Origin: Pseudobacteriovorax antillogorgiicola
GTDB taxonomy: Bacteria > Bdellovibrionota_B > Oligoflexia > Oligoflexales > Oligoflexaceae
Length of the DNA: 64,000 nt
Assembly: GCF_900177345.1 (NCBI RefSeq)
Contig: NZ_FWZT01000027.1
Location: forward strand, 1 to 64,000
Reading direction: 5' to 3'
In this document: one piece after another, positions 63,027 through 64,000 of the stretch
Numbering within the stretch: the first letter of the stretch is position 1
Layout: each line of letters opens with the position of its first letter
The notes under the pieces: model-generated
Database searches by the model: none
Seen by the model: only the letters and a program-made list of their open reading frames with translations
What the model was told of the DNA's origin: nothing
Program-made: the position numbers and the translations under genes

Positions 63027-64000
63027 TTGAGTTCATCGTTTTCTGCAACAGATGCCGCATTAGGTTATCTCTACCAAGTTAGAGTCGCCCTTTTCCTCTC
63101 CCTAAATAAGCTAAAACAAGAAGACACCTTCACAGTTAGCATAGAAACACTTGATGATGTAACTTTTGGCACCAATGCAGGTACTCCTACTGAATTACTA
63201 CAAACGAAACATCACATGAAGTCTGCTGCTTCATTAACTGATGCAAGCCCAGATATTTGGAAAACACTTCGCATCTGGTTTGAATTAAAAAGAGATAGAA
63301 GTATCTCTAGCGCAACAAACTTGTTTTTAATGACAACAAGTTCAGCGTCCGACAGTTCAGCGGCTTGCCTACTAAAAAAAGAGAAAAGAAATGTTCGCTT
63401 AGCAAGGGAACTATTAGATGCCACTGCTAGAACGTCAACTAATGAGAAGAATAAACGAGCATATGAAGTCTACCTTGATAGCACTCCAGAAGAGAGAGAG
63501 TCAATATTAAGTAAAATGGTCATTATCGATTGTTCCTCAAATATAAGCTCTCTTGACCAAGAAATACGCGACGAAATCTATTGGGCTGCACGAAGCGAGC
63601 ACCTGGAGCAATTTCAAGAGAGATTGGAGGGTTGGTGGTTTCGAAGGATATTAGGACAATTATCCGAACCAGGATCAGACTGGGTAGGGTCTGTAGAACT
63701 GGAGTCACAAATGTCAGACTTAAGAGATCAATTCAAAACCGATTCACTCCCTATTGATGACGACTTACTAGATTTTACTCTTGATGAAGGTATAGAAGAA
63801 ACTCATGCAAGCTTTGTTTTCGTAAAACAATTAAATCTAATAAGCGTAGGAAAACGAAGGGTAGCTCTAGCAATACGAGACTACTACAGAGCCTATGAGC
63901 AAAGGTCAAGATGGATACGCGATGATCTCATTATCGATATTGATCTTAGAAAATACGAAAAAAAGCTTTTGGATGAATGGGAAATTGTTTTTGAGTCTAT
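63027..64000 (+). CDS. Cap4-like nuclease / ABC-3C-like defence protein (cut by window end)
   Basis: TTG 63027 follows AGAGGAG (63015-63021), and the frame is open for 324 codons to the window end, so the 3' part is missing. Residues about 5-65 resemble the Cap4/DUF4297 dsDNA-nuclease domain: ATDAALGYLYQVRVAL, then VSIETLDDVTF and ELLQTKHH, giving a restriction-endonuclease-type set of Glu40, Asp44, Glu56, Gln59 and Lys61. The later part (RDYYRAYEQRSRWIRDD, YEKKLLDEWEIVFE) resembles C-terminal modules of ABC-three-component systems. Such proteins act with an ABC ATPase in phage defence or DNA conflict. Codon use (many AGA, ATA, CTA) differs from carB. Its partners would be just outside the window. 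Confidence 0.65.
   Translation, partial: MSSSFSATDAALGYLYQVRVALFLSLNKLKQEDTFTVSIETLDDVTFGTNAGTPTELLQTKHHMKSAASLTDASPDIWKTLRIWFELKRDRSISSATNLFLMTTSSASDSSAACLLKKEKRNVRLARELLDATARTSTNEKNKRAYEVYLDSTPEERESILSKMVIIDCSSNISSLDQEIRDEIYWAARSEHLEQFQERLEGWWFRRILGQLSEPGSDWVGSVELESQMSDLRDQFKTDSLPIDDDLLDFTLDEGIEETHASFVFVKQLNLISVGKRRVALAIRDYYRAYEQRSRWIRDDLIIDIDLRKYEKKLLDEWEIVFES

Noticed and set aside
1-64000. CRISPR array, insertion sequences or prophage
   Set aside because: No regularly spaced repeats, transposase, integrase or phage structural genes were seen.

Overview
The window reads as chromosomal DNA of a Gram-negative predatory-type or environmental bacterium, most likely of the Oligoflexia/Bdellovibrionota. 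This is an inference from gene content: a TIGR02147-type regulator paired with a lipoprotein, very many lipoproteins and small secreted proteins, CHASE2/SpoIIE and CheA-like signalling, long periplasmic TPR proteins resembling Myxococcus Glt gliding proteins, and an imuA-imuB-dnaE2 cassette. There is no rRNA operon, CRISPR array, insertion sequence or phage.

Left part (1-12.5 kb): secreted or surface proteins (MACPF-like protein, small lipoprotein, two DUF4360-like proteins), a TIGR02147 regulator overlapping a lipoprotein gene, a secreted alpha/beta hydrolase, methionine aminopeptidase, a lipoprotein with a carbohydrate-binding-like domain, then a CHASE-PAS-HPt-CheA-like kinase followed at once by a small cysteine-rich bufferin (BufA2)-like protein. 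A 43-residue protein gene with a very good ribosome binding site and thioredoxin follow. 12.5-18.2 kb is a five-gene oligopeptide transporter operon on the minus strand in the order oppD-F-A-B-C.

18.4-28.5 kb holds an M48/Ste24-type membrane protease, LexA, a CHASE2-SpoIIE phosphatase, a rhomboid protease and the SOS mutagenesis cassette imuA-imuB-dnaE2. A perfect inverted repeat lies over the presumed promoter of that cassette and is a candidate LexA operator. 28.5-40 kb (minus strand) holds a kinase-fold-like protein, a PilZ protein, an ammonium transporter, a lipoprotein, an 1823-residue pseudokinase-NTPase-GAF-PAS-SpoIIE protein, and a 501-residue lipoprotein.

40-52 kb is an envelope region: subtilisin-like lipoprotein protease plus a barrel-like outer membrane protein, tRNA-Pro(GGG), then a tightly packed operon of lytic transglycosylase, small periplasmic protein, two long TPR proteins and a TPR lipoprotein, followed by a receiver-domain protein. 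52-62.6 kb holds a BtuF-like binding protein, a four-helix membrane protein and RppH in one operon, a barrel protein, a TPR/cyclic-nucleotide-binding membrane protein, a small Cys-rich protein, a thiolase and carAB with a strong terminator.

The right edge changes character. After tRNA-Met(CAT) the DNA is A+T-richer, and a gene that runs off the window encodes a protein with a Cap4/DUF4297-like nuclease domain at its N-terminus and a C-terminal half resembling ABC-three-component (ABC-3C) defence proteins. This looks like the first gene of a defence island inserted next to a tRNA gene and is the most interesting lead. Many starts are GTG or TTG and were chosen by ribosome binding site.
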